From: Hybos culiciformis
Taxonomy: Eukaryota; Arthropoda; Insecta; Diptera; Hybotidae
Length of the DNA: 64,000 bases
Direction: 5' to 3'
Assembly (NCBI GenBank): GCA_964007475.1
Contig: OZ023273.1
Span: forward strand, 28,817,557 to 28,881,556
Of this stretch, positions 1-13,800 are shown piece after piece (the first letter of the stretch is position 1; each line of letters begins with the position of its first letter). The notes beneath the pieces were generated by a model that was not told the DNA's origin, did not search any database, and saw only the letters and a list, made by a program, of their open reading frames with translations. The translations under genes were made by a program, and so were the position numbers.

Positions 1-61
1 TCAATTTTTCTTAAACTAATCATTTTTAAATAAATTTTTTATTTATCAATTTTTTTCTTTG

Positions 62-1892
62 AAATATATTTAGCAACCTGACAAAAACTCGTTTTTTGCA
101 AAAATTGGATTTTTATTCTTGAAAGTGGTAGAAAGTGGTATTAGACATTATGTTTGTTCAACAAGTTTGCCGCCATTTTGTTTTTTTAGGTTTTACCGTT
201 ACTTTTTGGTTACTTTGAAATTAAGGATTTTTGAGTATGAAAACTTCGAAATAGCCTTTCATGATGTTCTAGACTTTGATTCAGGAGGAGTTTACCTTTA
301 TTTTTTTAGAAAGTTTTAGTTCCTGAAAATATTTTATAGATGGCGTTTTTACCAATTTTGTGTATTAAACTAAAATTACTCCACCTTTTGGGCAACATTT
401 GTACTACAGAAATGAAACCAAAAAAATACCGTTTCAAGACCTTTCCAACGAATAATATAAATAAAAGAGGTATAAAAGAGGTATGCCAAAAAGAGGTATG
501 CCAAATTAAAAAAATTACGAAAAAAAAAATGTCCGTTATTATTCAAAAACTCAATTTTAAAGAACGAATCCATAACAAAAATTACTGAAAAACCAAAATT
601 TATGAGGACATGTTTTTAGGAAATGCATGTTGGAACGTGAATGAACGGATAAAACGTTCGAATAATTTAAAACAATTATCTACTACTAAAAAACGTAAAA
701 GCGACTCAAAACAACTCGTGAGTGAGATTTTGAATGATTCGGAGACAGAGCTGGACTAGCCTAACAAGCTAGAAGGAGTTTCCTGGTGGGCGGTACTAAA
801 ATCTTATGTCTAAAATTATAATGTTTTCTTTTAATTTTTTTTTTAAGCGTGAGAAAATTTTTTTACAAAGAAAATTTAAATTTCCCGGTCCTAAATTCAT
901 TCGCAGTCCAACCCTGTTCGAGATACTCGATTTTATAGAACTTGCTATGTGCCTTTCAGAAATTATTCTAAAATCAGATAGGATTAAATACTGAAAAAAC
1001 AAATTACAATAGCAAAAAGTTTAGGTTATAAGTTTGGAAAAGAAAATTGGAAATAAAATGAAATTGATGTGGAAGAAACATTAAAAAAAAGAATTTCAAA
1101 GCTTATATGACAATGTCTATGAAAGTGAAATGGAAGGGGAGTCTGTTTAAAACAGTTCTCGAAAATATATACAGTAAAAACAACACTAAAACTGAGCAAA
1201 AATCGAACCAAAAAACTACAAAACTGGTTTTATATAAAATGTCGCCAATCCGAAAGTACTGGACCGATTTCACCTGCGAAAGCGACTTTGGAAAGGTATA
1301 AATATGTACTTTTTACTGCGAAGTTTGAAAAATATCGTACGTAAGATCATGGAGTACAACTTTTTTGAAAATGGCTAAAAATGGTAATTTTTTTGTATGG
1401 GGAAATTCTAAGAAGTCAATTATCTTCTAAAACATTAAAAAATTTCAACCTGCGAAAGCGGCTTTTTAAAGTGGTCTGGAAGACCTTTCCAAAATGGTAT
1501 AGAGTGACCAAATCGGTTGAAAATTGAGGGAGTACATTCAAATGAAAAACCCCATTTTTTGTTTTTTCAGTGTTTTTAGGGTTTCTCTATGGGTTAAACT
1601 GGCAACACCGAGTTGCCAACACCTGCAAAGAAAGCCCGCACGAATACCTACTTAAAATGATATCTGAAAATATTCTTGTAAATTTAACAACAGAGAGATG
1701 ATAGTTTGAAGTTTCAAAATTTTTCAAGCCTTCTGCCACAAGAATCGTCATATCTCCCAAAAACAACATTTTTTTTTAAAATCTGAAATGCAAAAACTTA
1801 GGTCAAATATCAGCCTATAAAATAAATGTAAAATGAAAGTCTAACGATTAACTTGAAAAAATGAAAAAAATGTCAGGTTGCTAAATATATTT
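62..1892. mobile_element. Non-autonomous DNA transposon bounded by 22-bp terminal inverted repeats
   Basis: The 22 bases at 62-83 (core TTTAGCAACCTGACA) recur as an exact reverse complement at 1871-1892, giving a unit of about 1.83 kb. The inside is less AT-rich than its surroundings and holds only short open frames. One conceptual frame, about 600-759, is basic and then acidic and ends at a stop, so it might be a relic of a transposase C-terminus, but no family can be named. A target-site duplication could not be fixed because both flanks are poly-A/T. The inverted repeat is seen directly; calling it a transposon is inference. Confidence 0.55.
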
Positions 1893-4800
1893 AAAAAAAT
1901 AAGTATTTTATAGTTAGCAAAAAAAAGGTAAATATCTAGAAACTTACATATGTAGTTAGTTTCTCATCATTGTCTTCAGTGAATATATATTTCATTTTTT
2001 AAATTTAATCTTATAGTTTTGTTTGTATCCTATCTTGAAGGCAAAGTTTCATTTTTAAGCGTAACTCTAAAATATTTATTGAAACAACATTACAACTTAA
2101 ATGAATGCTATAAAAAAGTAATTAATCTAAATAAACATTCTGTGCAACTATATAATTATTTACTAAAAAGAAAAAAATTATCTTATGCAATAAAAATATA
2201 ATTAAAAACTCATTAAACATCTTGTAAATTCTTAATATCAAATTCTTAATTAATTCTTAAGGCAATTTTTTTTATTGGCTTATTAATTTTGCACAGAATA
2301 AGTAGGTAAGATACCTATGTATTAATATATAAATTATTGCTGCAACAGCATGTAATAATTTTGCTTATTGTTATAATAATGCAATATGTATTTTAATTAT
2401 TTATATTTTTGTGAGATACTAATTTGCACGCAATTGTATGTTTTCTTGCATAATTATAAGTAAAAATAAAGGTAACTTTTGATTAATGCTACCCTTTTTG
2501 TTTTTTTGAAGGAAGTCAAAGCAAAAAGTATCATCTTAAAATCATTGAACATTAATTTATATTTTGTACAGACTATAATAGTATTACCTGATAGGGAGCT
2601 TTTCTGTATATACACAAAAGCTATAAGTAGTTTATATACGGTAGTTATCATCATAGAATACACCTAGTTCGAGAAAAATTTTATAAGAAAATTCTTCAAG
2701 AATCTAAGAACTAAGAACATTCCAAAATTCATTATCCGCAAACAATTCCCTAGTAAGTGAAAAGAAAAAACGAATATTAATCATCGATTTGTTAAACTAT
2801 TTTAAAATTCAGTTTAAAAGATTTAATTTTAACATTTATGTTGCTTCGATTTAAATTATAAACTACCAAATTATACATAAAATATTTAATAAAACTAAAC
2901 TACAAACTAACATATTAAACAATAAAATATTTAATAAAACTAATATCAACATTTTTAAAGTATTAATATATTGTTATTATTTTTAACCGTATTTTATTAT
3001 AAAATACAAAGTAGAAAATAATAACTTCAATATATTACTAGAATTTAAAATATTTAAATTATAGGTTATTATATATGAATTAATTTTGTAATATATTTAA
3101 GTTATTAGTTAATATATTTTTATTTAGGTATTATGTGTATAACTATTTATTAAATATGAATTTGCTTACAAAAGCGTAACGCTTAATATCATCTTTTCTA
3201 TATACTTACTTAATATTATTATACCGAAATTAGCATATTTGATTAATATCACATAATATAATAATAGTAAGAAAAGAATACGAAATATATAAATAAGTTT
3301 TATTCTATTAAATAAATTATCTTCTTCTTGGTACTTACAAGTTTGTGGGTACTGTAATTATTATTATTCACAGATCTGTTAAGAAGGATATATGTTATGA
3401 TGGTTATAGGATGAATAAATAGTTGAGCGACCATAACTCGTCATAAATTTCTTTTTCCAACTAGATTTTTAGTTAGTGCCATTACGCATATTTGCTTTAA
3501 CGTTAATCGTGAAACAATATTTTTTATGGTTTCAAGTCCATCGCAGCTAGATTCAAATTTTGAAAAGTGGTTGTTTTGAAATAGTAAGCACCACTAAAAT
3601 ATAATATAATTGACCAACTCTGTTTTAATTAAATGATTTTCCTTCTTACAACCCATTATAATGTTTCATATTTTAATTAAAAATTATCGTAATTCAGATT
3701 TATTAATAAAAATATCGTTTTCATATTATTATCACTCAATTTAAATCAATTTATATTTAATTTACAGTGAAAAAAGAATTCTTTAAATTCTTTGTCGATC
3801 GTTTTTTTATATTTTAATTTATTGATATTTCGTATCATTAATGCGTTAAAGGTTAAATAACATTACTACCTTTCTTTTTTTTTCTTCGTTTTGTTATCTG
3901 GTCACCAAAAAAACATAAAAAATAAACAAATTCAAAATTCATATTTGTGAATAAATCTCCACAAGAAAAGGAAAAAAAATTATCAATAAACAATATTTCT
4001 TGGAATTTAAATTTTATTTTTTGTTAAACAAATTATTTCCAACACTTTCTTGTATCTTTTAAATTCTTAAATTATACAAAGAACATGAATGTATATTCAT
4101 ATATATTGTATACAATATAAAGTATATAAAATTCAAATTAATTAACTTGTCCAATTCATAATGTATTTTATTTATTTTTGTAAATACAAGAGACATAAAA
4201 AAAACTTTTTTATCCACCAATTTATAACTAATATGACAACGATTATAAGAAATATGTTCGCTAATTAACAGACAAACACATTTCATTCTATCTATACCAA
4301 AAGCAATTTTTTTGTCAAAAAGTTTTTGGATTTATGGTAATTTCAGATAACAATCGAATTGAAATAATTTAGCTAACAACTCAGGTGCCAGTGTTATAAT
4401 GAACCGACGCCCAGTGATATAATGAAGATAAAGATAAAGACAAAGTAGAACTGCTATATATATTCATACTAAATTTCACATAGTTAATAACGCGTTTTTC
4501 AAATCAATTTTTAACAATCCTTAACCACAGATATTGAAATATTCTTAAAAAAGAGCAAATTTAGCGACTATTTAATACAGTTATAACTTACAAAAGTATC
4601 TATATAATATATAATGTTCACAAAGTTGTAAATAATTTTAGGTTTTTCAAAATATTATGTATCTAATATATAATGGCTATTGATTATAAGTATGTGTATA
4701 ATCAAAGTTCTTATTTATTTATTTCATATTTATCGGAGATAATTGAAATAATTTGGGTTAACGTGAAAAAATCCAACAAAATATACTTAATTGGAAAAAA

Positions 4801-7800
4801 TCCTATAGTACCATGTTACCAAAATGACAAGAACATAAACTTAAATTCTATGCTGTAACAAAATTATTTAAATGATTATATTTTTGAGATTTTTTTTTTT
4901 TTGATTTAGTGAATTGGATTTTTTATTAAAACTAAAAATATAACTACTTCTTATATGATTTGTTATATTATAAATCAGAAGGTGAAAAAAAAGAAATAAA
5001 ATTTTTGTCTTGTAATAACTCTGCAGGAGCTTTTATTATTATTATTATAATAATTCAGATTTATAGTAAATAAGAAATTTTAAAAATATGTAAGTAAGTA
5101 TCGTACATATATAAACAATTTAACAGGGTATAATATAACTCTTCAATCTGACTTATACTAAAAAGAAGAATCTTCCTAAAAACTAGAAGTCAAAGCCATA
5201 TAATATATATTTTTCATATATGTAGGTTAAGCGATTCTTTAATATCTTTGGATAACATTGGATTCAAAGTAAAAATATAAAGAATATGTTAAAAGATGCA
5301 TATTTCTAGAACCGCTGGGTTTACGACTACACGACATAAACTAATAAAATAAGCGATGTTTTTTAATGATTTTAATCGGATGTTGATTTTTTTTTAAATA
5401 AAATATTAAGTACCAATAACAATTTATTAAAGCTTATTTTTCGCTTAAGCAAATAATAATAAAAAAAAAATCATATTATATTGTAAAATAATAATTGTGA
5501 AAGGAAATCATAAACTAAACATAAATTAAAAACTCAGAATTTTAAACATACACACATTATTATTTCATATTATTGATCTCATAAATTAATTGCAGTTGTT
5601 ACGATGACCCAATTAGATATCGTCTTCAATTATAAAAAGTAATTAAAAATATAATAAGTACGTATACTTACAATGCCGCAAATCAAATTTCCTTACATTT
5701 ATCTTCTGTGAATATTGTATGTATTTGTATACATATGCACAGATATTACACTATGTATGAAGTAGCAAGCAATAAATAAATAATGTTATTAAAATTTAAT
5801 TGAGAATTGATACCATTTGTTTATGATGTATTTTCTTATGAAATTCACGCAATAGTTTCGATTCTCTTAAATTCAATTAATTGATTTGACATTGACTTAA
5901 CAAAAAATTTATTATATTATTTTAATTTGATAATTAATTTGTGTTAAATGGATGTTTAATTATAAAAGATAGTGATGCACGAAAATATAAAACGAATAAC
6001 CATCTCGGTCTCAGACAAATCGTACTGTATTGTTCCTTTTTATAAGACATAAACAAACATACATAGATCGAAGTCAACTTTTGCAACCGAAACTTTTAAT
6101 TTATTAAAAAACAATTTAATATTAAAAAACAATTAATGTGCAGTATTAAATTAAAAAAAACACGTATGTGTAATCGATAATTATTTTTAATAACGTTTGG
6201 AAAAAAATTTTCTAAAATCTGAATTTTGTTTTGGTCCTCTATTATTGAAAAATCCCTGTTGAAATTAATTGACTATACAATACACTGTAGTATAAAATGG
6301 TGAAAAATATTAATGCTATAATGTCATATACCTATGACTCTAACTATACTAACTATACTACACTATACTATACTATATTATACTATAATATACCACACTA
6401 TACCACTATACTCTATACTTGATTTGATATAACTTAAAGTTTGAAAATTATCATTTCAAATATGTATATTTATAATTATATTTTATTAAAATTATGAATT
6501 GCTTAAAAAGTTAATGTGATTTTTTTCAAATTTTTTTCATTTTGAGTTTTTTATTCTTTAAAGCCGATATTGAAATTTCATAATAAAGTGTCTGACTTTG
6601 AATTAGAATTCAACCAATTAATAATGAATTTGGTTCCTTTGTAATTTGTGATCGTACATAGCTTTTAGTATTTAGAAATTATAATTTTTAAAAATGAAGA
6701 ATACAGGTCTCAAAAAACTTTAAATAAATTATTATAAAAGACTATGCATAAAAATGAATTTAGCTTAAGCGTTACAAAGTGACACACTTTAAGCAATTAG
6801 TCAAAGAAAACACGTAAACGTTAAATTATTTGCCATTAAAATTTTAACATTTTTATCGTTAAGGCCTACATATTAAATTCATTCAGATATTTAAAGAAGA
6901 TGTAGTTGTTTGTAAATAAAAAAAGGGTTTTAAAGTTTTAATTGCGTTAATAAATAACCGCTTAAAATTAAAAAAAATAAAATAAACATACATATTTACA
7001 TTACAATTAAATTCTGCGCTGCTTCTTAGATAATAAAAAAAATATGACATTTAATAAAATCACTGTGAATAACGTCCAATCACTGGGAGGAATATTTCAG
7101 GATTGTAGAACAATGAAAAAAAAATCATCTTATTACAACTAAGGTTTTAAGAAAAGTTTAGTTTACGTTGTTTAAGAAGTCATATTTTTTTAAAAATAAT
7201 GTTCCTTAAAATTATTTTAAATACAAAAATAACATAATTAGTTTCGTATATTTTTATTATACTGTGCCACAACCAAAGCAACCATGTATGATCAAACGTA
7301 GTTTAAGTCTAACTTATCAAAAAGCTCACTTGACCCATAATATATAAAAAAAAATTTGATTAAAGCCTACACGCTATAAACATTAATAGAAGTTCCAACA
7401 TATTGTTACAGAAATAAAACTTACAAAACAAATTGATTTTATCTTCTTTCAAATGTTTCACAAATTCATTTCATAAAACTGCATTATACAATTTAAAGCA
7501 TTTTAAAATCACGTAATCAAAAATTCCACGTACTGAGCCATCAAAAAGGGATTAAATAAAGAAGCAAGGGCGCAGTATTTTTATTTAAAAGATGCAGATA
7601 TTAATCTTGCACCTCATTATTATTATTTTTTGACTTCTTATTCAAAAAAAAAAAAAAGAATAAGAATTAAATCAAAAATGGAAAAGTCGAAAGATAAACA
7701 CAAAATTGGTGATTTTTTATATGCGTTTTCTGTTCGCACAGCATGTAAAAAAAATTACAAAATTGTATAAAGAAACCAATGAAGAGTTCCATAACATTTG

Positions 7801-10800
7801 GGCAACTAATTTTGCCGATAGAGTCTTTTAAATCTGAAAGTTGAAATATTATTAGTGAAAGAATTATTTTACTCATATACATACATAAATTGTCTTCATG
7901 AGTTCAAAGTTTATTTTTCTTGCAAAGTTGACTCTGACAAAATACTGCAGTTAAACTCGAAGTAATTAAGAGCTGTAAAAGTGAACCACTTGCGTTCTAA
8001 TTGTGATATTTTATTTTTCAAGAATTCATGTAATTTTGAGAAAAATGTACGTAAAATAAGTGTAATTAACTAGTTATCTTAAAAATATTAAAAAAAATTT
8101 GGAATTTATGTAAAATACGTCCGATTCTGTATTGTTTCATGAAAAAATATTTCCGGCGAACTTACGAGTAAAATTTTGGACAAAAGCTTTTTCAAGATCC
8201 TCAATAATTCAATTCCAGCATTAAACAAAACATATATAACGTAAATATTTACTTTGAATAATGGGTAAAATTCTTGTTTTTTATATTTTGGATAAAGATT
8301 GTATTCCAAAATATAACAAACCTAAACAGCTTACTATAATTTTTTTCTGGTTTAAGTTTTAGTAAGACTATGATGCTATGAACCAAATGGAACAAGATAA
8401 TTTTTCAACAAATGTGTTCTTATTTTCATTTTATAAAAAGAATAATTTCAACAGAAGAGATTTTCCACAATCATGTAAGATTTCAAAATTTTGATTTAAA
8501 AGGATTGTTTTTTTTTTTCAACATAAATGTGAATTGAATTGTAGTTTATTATTATTAATATTATTTCTTTTTTTTTTTCAATTTTCTCTTAGGACTAAAA
8601 CAAAGAAAGAATTATTAAAAAAAAACAAGAAAATAAATATTTTTATACTGCAGGAAAATGGAATAAAATTTCTTTGGAAAATTGAAATTTATTCAAACAT
8701 TTTCAATAAAATTCAATTTATATCCCAATGGATCATAACTTTATAGAGGAAATCTTTAATTACACATATCAGATTTTATTTTCAAACTATATTTATAGGT
8801 AGAAAATAGTGATTCGAATGAGAATATGTTAAACATTATTCGTATAATATTCAAAGTTAAACAATATTATCTCGAAAATGAATTTCAAACATACTATTTA
8901 TATCATTTCAATATCAGCAGAACTTGTATAATTACTTATTAAATATTTTTATAATATCAAAATTCATTATAGCATTAATAGCAACAAATTCTCATATTTA
9001 AAATATTTTTATTTTTAGAATTTTTTTTTTTTTAATTATAAATGGCATAGTTTTTAATTTAAAATGTCAAACTTTCATATAATAAAGCTGAAACGTTTCA
9101 AATTGATTTTTCAATCAAACTACTTATATAACAAATAACAACTTGAGCGACAATAATTCAACAACTATTTAATTCATGTGCCTGCCAACGTACTTTATTC
9201 AGAGTTTCAAAAACGAAATTTGTTCCAAGAAAAAGGTAAACTTTGTAGCATGAAAGATTTACAATTAATACTAATTAAGTCATTATATAATGTTCTACAT
9301 ATAAGTCCTTCGAATCAAACCTTATGCAAATATTAATAAATAAATTAACGTTTTTCCAGTTTTTTTTTAAATACTTAATTCCTTATTATAAATTGAATCC
9401 AATTAAGGAATTTTGTTATTTAAATACTCAAATATATTTAAATTTTGTGTCCAATTTTTTTTAAGTTCTTATGTTCTATCAATGATTTCCACTGCAAAGA
9501 TGAGACATAAAAATTGAATAAACAGACACGATGTCTCGGAAGATCATGTTCTTTTTAATATCAAGAATAAAGTTAAATATAATATAAAAAAAAAAATGTT
9601 TTTTGTTGTAAAATGAAGGACAAAAATATCCATACAATTGAATGTACTTTTTTATTAGTTTGTGGTTAAAAAAAAAAAATTTTATTGCGCCCAAGTGAGC
9701 GCCTTAAGATTAAAATCGTTAATATTATATTTATATTGGCCACATCATCAGACTTTAAAATTTTAAAACAGTCTTACTGTTTCAATAGTTTTATTTTTAA
9801 TTTATCTTATTAATTTAAAGATGAAAAAGTCTGTCATAATTTTAATTTACTTTAAAAAATTATGATTGAATTTTTATACTGTATTTAATGTAATCTCTTT
9901 AAAATTGTACTTAATATAGGGTATAGGAAGACTACCAGACTAAATACTTTTTTTGAAATGTTAATATAAATAATGGATATAAATAAAGTGTCTTGTTACT
10001 TTAGATATATTCTTAGAGTTAAGTTTCGTAATCTTGAAATCAATTAAATAACGAATCTTTTACTTTAATAGATCGGCCATTTCTAAAACTATTAAGGGGC
10101 AATCTATTTTTCTGAAAGTACATGATTATAGGAGTAAGAATAAAATGTTTACCATTAAGTTTAAATGTTTATCATTACTTTAAATAATCAAAATAAAATG
10201 GATCTATTGATTATCGTGAACAAACTCTCCCAATTATTGATTTATTTTTTTTCAATAAAATAATATAATTGTGTTTTCAGAATTTAGTTTAAAATTTATA
10301 ATGCTGAAATACGTATTATTCTTTCAATCTTTATCCACGAATCGAAGGAAAAGGTTCAATTTGTGAATATATAAAATCAATAATGCTGCAGAATAAAAGA
10401 AAATAATAATATGGAAAAAAAATCAATATTTATTATATGGGTAGACTATAAGGTACCAACTATTCATTTTACTTATTTGTGAACAAAAAAATTTGTTTCA
10501 TTCTTTTTTTTAAATTTATGTAATAAAGGTTACAATTTGTTTGAGTTACGGCGCTTAAAAGCACACTTTAAAAATCTTTTGTATTTGACACATTGAAACT
10601 TAGGTTATGAGAATAAATAAATTACCGTTAATTGAATTTATGTAAATCTTTCAAAGGAAGTCAAACGCACACAAATTTTGTTAATTATGTTTTTATTTTA
10701 TAATAAATGCACTTAATTAATGATGACTACACTGCGAAAAAAACTATATGAAGTTGTCATCGATTTTTGAAAGTGCATACCAAATGAGAAAATTAATTTT

Positions 10801-13800
10801 CCCTTCCAAACAATATCGTTGCGTTCAATTGATGTTATTAATTCTATTTTAAATTTCACTTCGTTCTAATTATGAAGTAAAGTTAGAAATCCTAGTTAAC
10901 TATTTAAAATTAAAATATACAAATGGGGCAGTTTTCACGAAACATTACATTTCATTTTCCACATTGGTGGTTATAATTCATTGAAATTATACTTAAGACG
11001 ATTCATAAAAAAATGATAATAGAAAATTTTTCTTTCCAAAGTGCTCCTGAATTAAATTTATTTATTATATGAAACACCATAAAAGTACTAAGAATGCAAT
11101 ATTACATGTCCATCTACAAATAAATAATGTCCACTAAAATATACTTTTTGTACTAATTTTGTTGACTTGTACATTTGTTTGTTAAGCTAATAAAGAAGAA
11201 GAAAAAGAAACGCAGGCACATACATTATTAAGGAATTTGCTTGATTTTAAAAGGATAAAGTTCATTTGTGTGAATATCATAAAGAATTATGCAAAAAAAT
11301 TGTTATTCTTGTTTTTAACATACACAAATGTTGTTGGACCTTCTTTGGTAATTATCCAATCTTGAAAATATTTGAATAGAAAATAAAATTTTGCGTTTTA
11401 CACGATTTGAAAGTTAATAAAAAGCATTTTGATGAATTGGTGAAGTTACCTATTAAAATAATAATTTGTTAACCAAATTTTAACATTTAGGTTTATTGAT
11501 TTGGAATTGGAATTATAATGCTCTGGTTTCGTAAGAGATCCTAATTTAGAATTTGGACTGTCTATATTTACTTTGTTTTATACGAATAAATACGAATTTT
11601 TATTTTTTATCGAAACCTAGAACATTTAAGTAGACATAATAAACGTGTGAGAGAATATGTGTTTGAATAAATATACAATTAGGAAGAATTTTATCGAAAA
11701 TTTTCATTTCCGACAACGAGATTTCAGGAGATGTTATTTGTTGTATTTACCTTATATATGTGAAGTTAACCCCATTATGGTGAAAAACTAAATAATGCAT
11801 GTTATACATACATATGGAAAATATTTCAAAAAACATCACAAACTTAATTCAATTCGACAAATTCAAAAAAATGAAAATTGACACAAATTCTATTCCGACG
11901 ATCATGGGATTCTGGGAATCCAACCCACGCTAATATCATTACAACATGACGGCCGAGAATAATTCTACTTAGAATAATTCTACAATTAATTGCAAATAAT
12001 GGCCATGTCATAGATGAAATTATGTACTTGGGTACACAATCCTGTGCTGTATACAAATTGTTCAACAAGAAAAAAAAATTAATGAATTAAAATTTTCAAA
12101 TAATATTTATTTCGAAATAAAATTCCAATATTTTAGTTTAATTTAAATATTAGTATGTACACCAAAACCTGTCGCGGTAATAATTACTCCATCAACAATA
12201 TGCGACATAAATTAAGTCCCAAACTTGCAATTAAATTTTTTTTGGAACGTAGTTCCTTATCAGACGCTCTTGTGGAAAAATTTATTGAAAATTTGAACAC
12301 TTAGTGTCGCTAAACATATGATAGAAAAAAAGGTAAAAAAAAAAAAAATTTTTTGAATTTGAAATATTGAATTTTTTTAAAATTATTTAACTTCACTATA
12401 TTTTATTTATTTGAATGTTAAATATTTAATCATCGCACTTTTTTAAGCAAAATAATATTTTTTTATTTTTTAAATAAGCTTTTTTTTTTAATTTTTGTGA
12501 TCATTCAAATTTGGAAGTTTGAAATTGGACTATTTGTTTCGCTTTTTGTTGTCTTGTCACTTAGTGCAAAACTGTGGTTGACTTTATTATGCTACAATGC
12601 AAATTTATTAAAATATATACAGATTGATTGGCACCGTCGTACGAATGAAATAAGAAACTGGATTTATTCAAAAAAAAAAACTAACTAATAGCCATTCCAA
12701 ACTTATTTTCTTATAATCTTATCATACATTATTAAAGAAATCGTTCGTGCTATTAAAACATCTAGGTTTTTAAATATTTTTTAGTTATTTTAATAAATAT
12801 TGTGTTCTTTGGTTTGCATTAATAATTAATAGAAATAAAACAGAAAGAAGAACACATCCATGAAATAAAAATCAAAAATTCTATCAAAGTTATCTGTCAA
12901 TATTATTTGTACAATTATTTTGTTTCACATCTATCAGACGTCCCGCGACGGTTCTTGTGTTTTTATTGAACTTTGTATGAAAATTTATAAACTTAAATTT
13001 TATTTGATTTTATAAAATATTAATAAAATATCTCGAAAATATCAATTTTTTATTATTAACTAATTAATATATTTTATAGTTCAAATAAAATTCAGATTTT
13101 CGTACTAATTTCAATGTAAATAAAAATTGTGTATGTTTTTTTTAAGGTAAATGTTTGTGAAAAAAATTATTTTCCAAAAGTCTACTTTTACAACTTTTTT
13201 TTTAGGCATCGCAGAATTTTTCAGTCTAAAATTGCTCCTTAAAAAAGGTTTCTTTAAATGAAAAAAATGCAAAATTAGAGAAAACTGGGAAAAGTAGAAA
13301 AAGGTTTGTTTTTAAATTAATAAAATTTTGAATTGATAAAAAATGAAAATTACTTATATGTACGCTAAGGAACTACGTTATAATCGGGTATCCCATGACA
13401 GCTCTTGCGTTTTTTTTTTACCTTTATAGCCTCTACATTCTAATTCCTTTTTTACATAAAACCTAACATACATCAACATCATATTATGAATTTATTCAAT
13501 TTTAATTTTGCATATAAACAAAAATTGAAAACAACGATGACATTTACGATAAATTTGTACATATTTCAAGTTGAAATAAGTTAAAAAAAAAGTCTTGAAG
13601 TCTTGTTTTAACTTTTGATGGAATTCATGTATAGATTTTAACATAATTTAGATTTGATAAAATTAAATTTTCAAAAAAGAATAAGGGTCTTGGGAAATAT
13701 TTATAATAAAAAGATTTTTTATATTATTGTAAATATGTATAATATATGTTATTAATGAAATATTTTTACTTTTAGAAATAATTTATGTACTACAGTTTAC

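Noticed and set aside
340..588. 82-codon plus-strand frame in the 62-1892 element
   Set aside because: Low-complexity, Lys-rich, opposed by an antisense frame, with no transposase motif.
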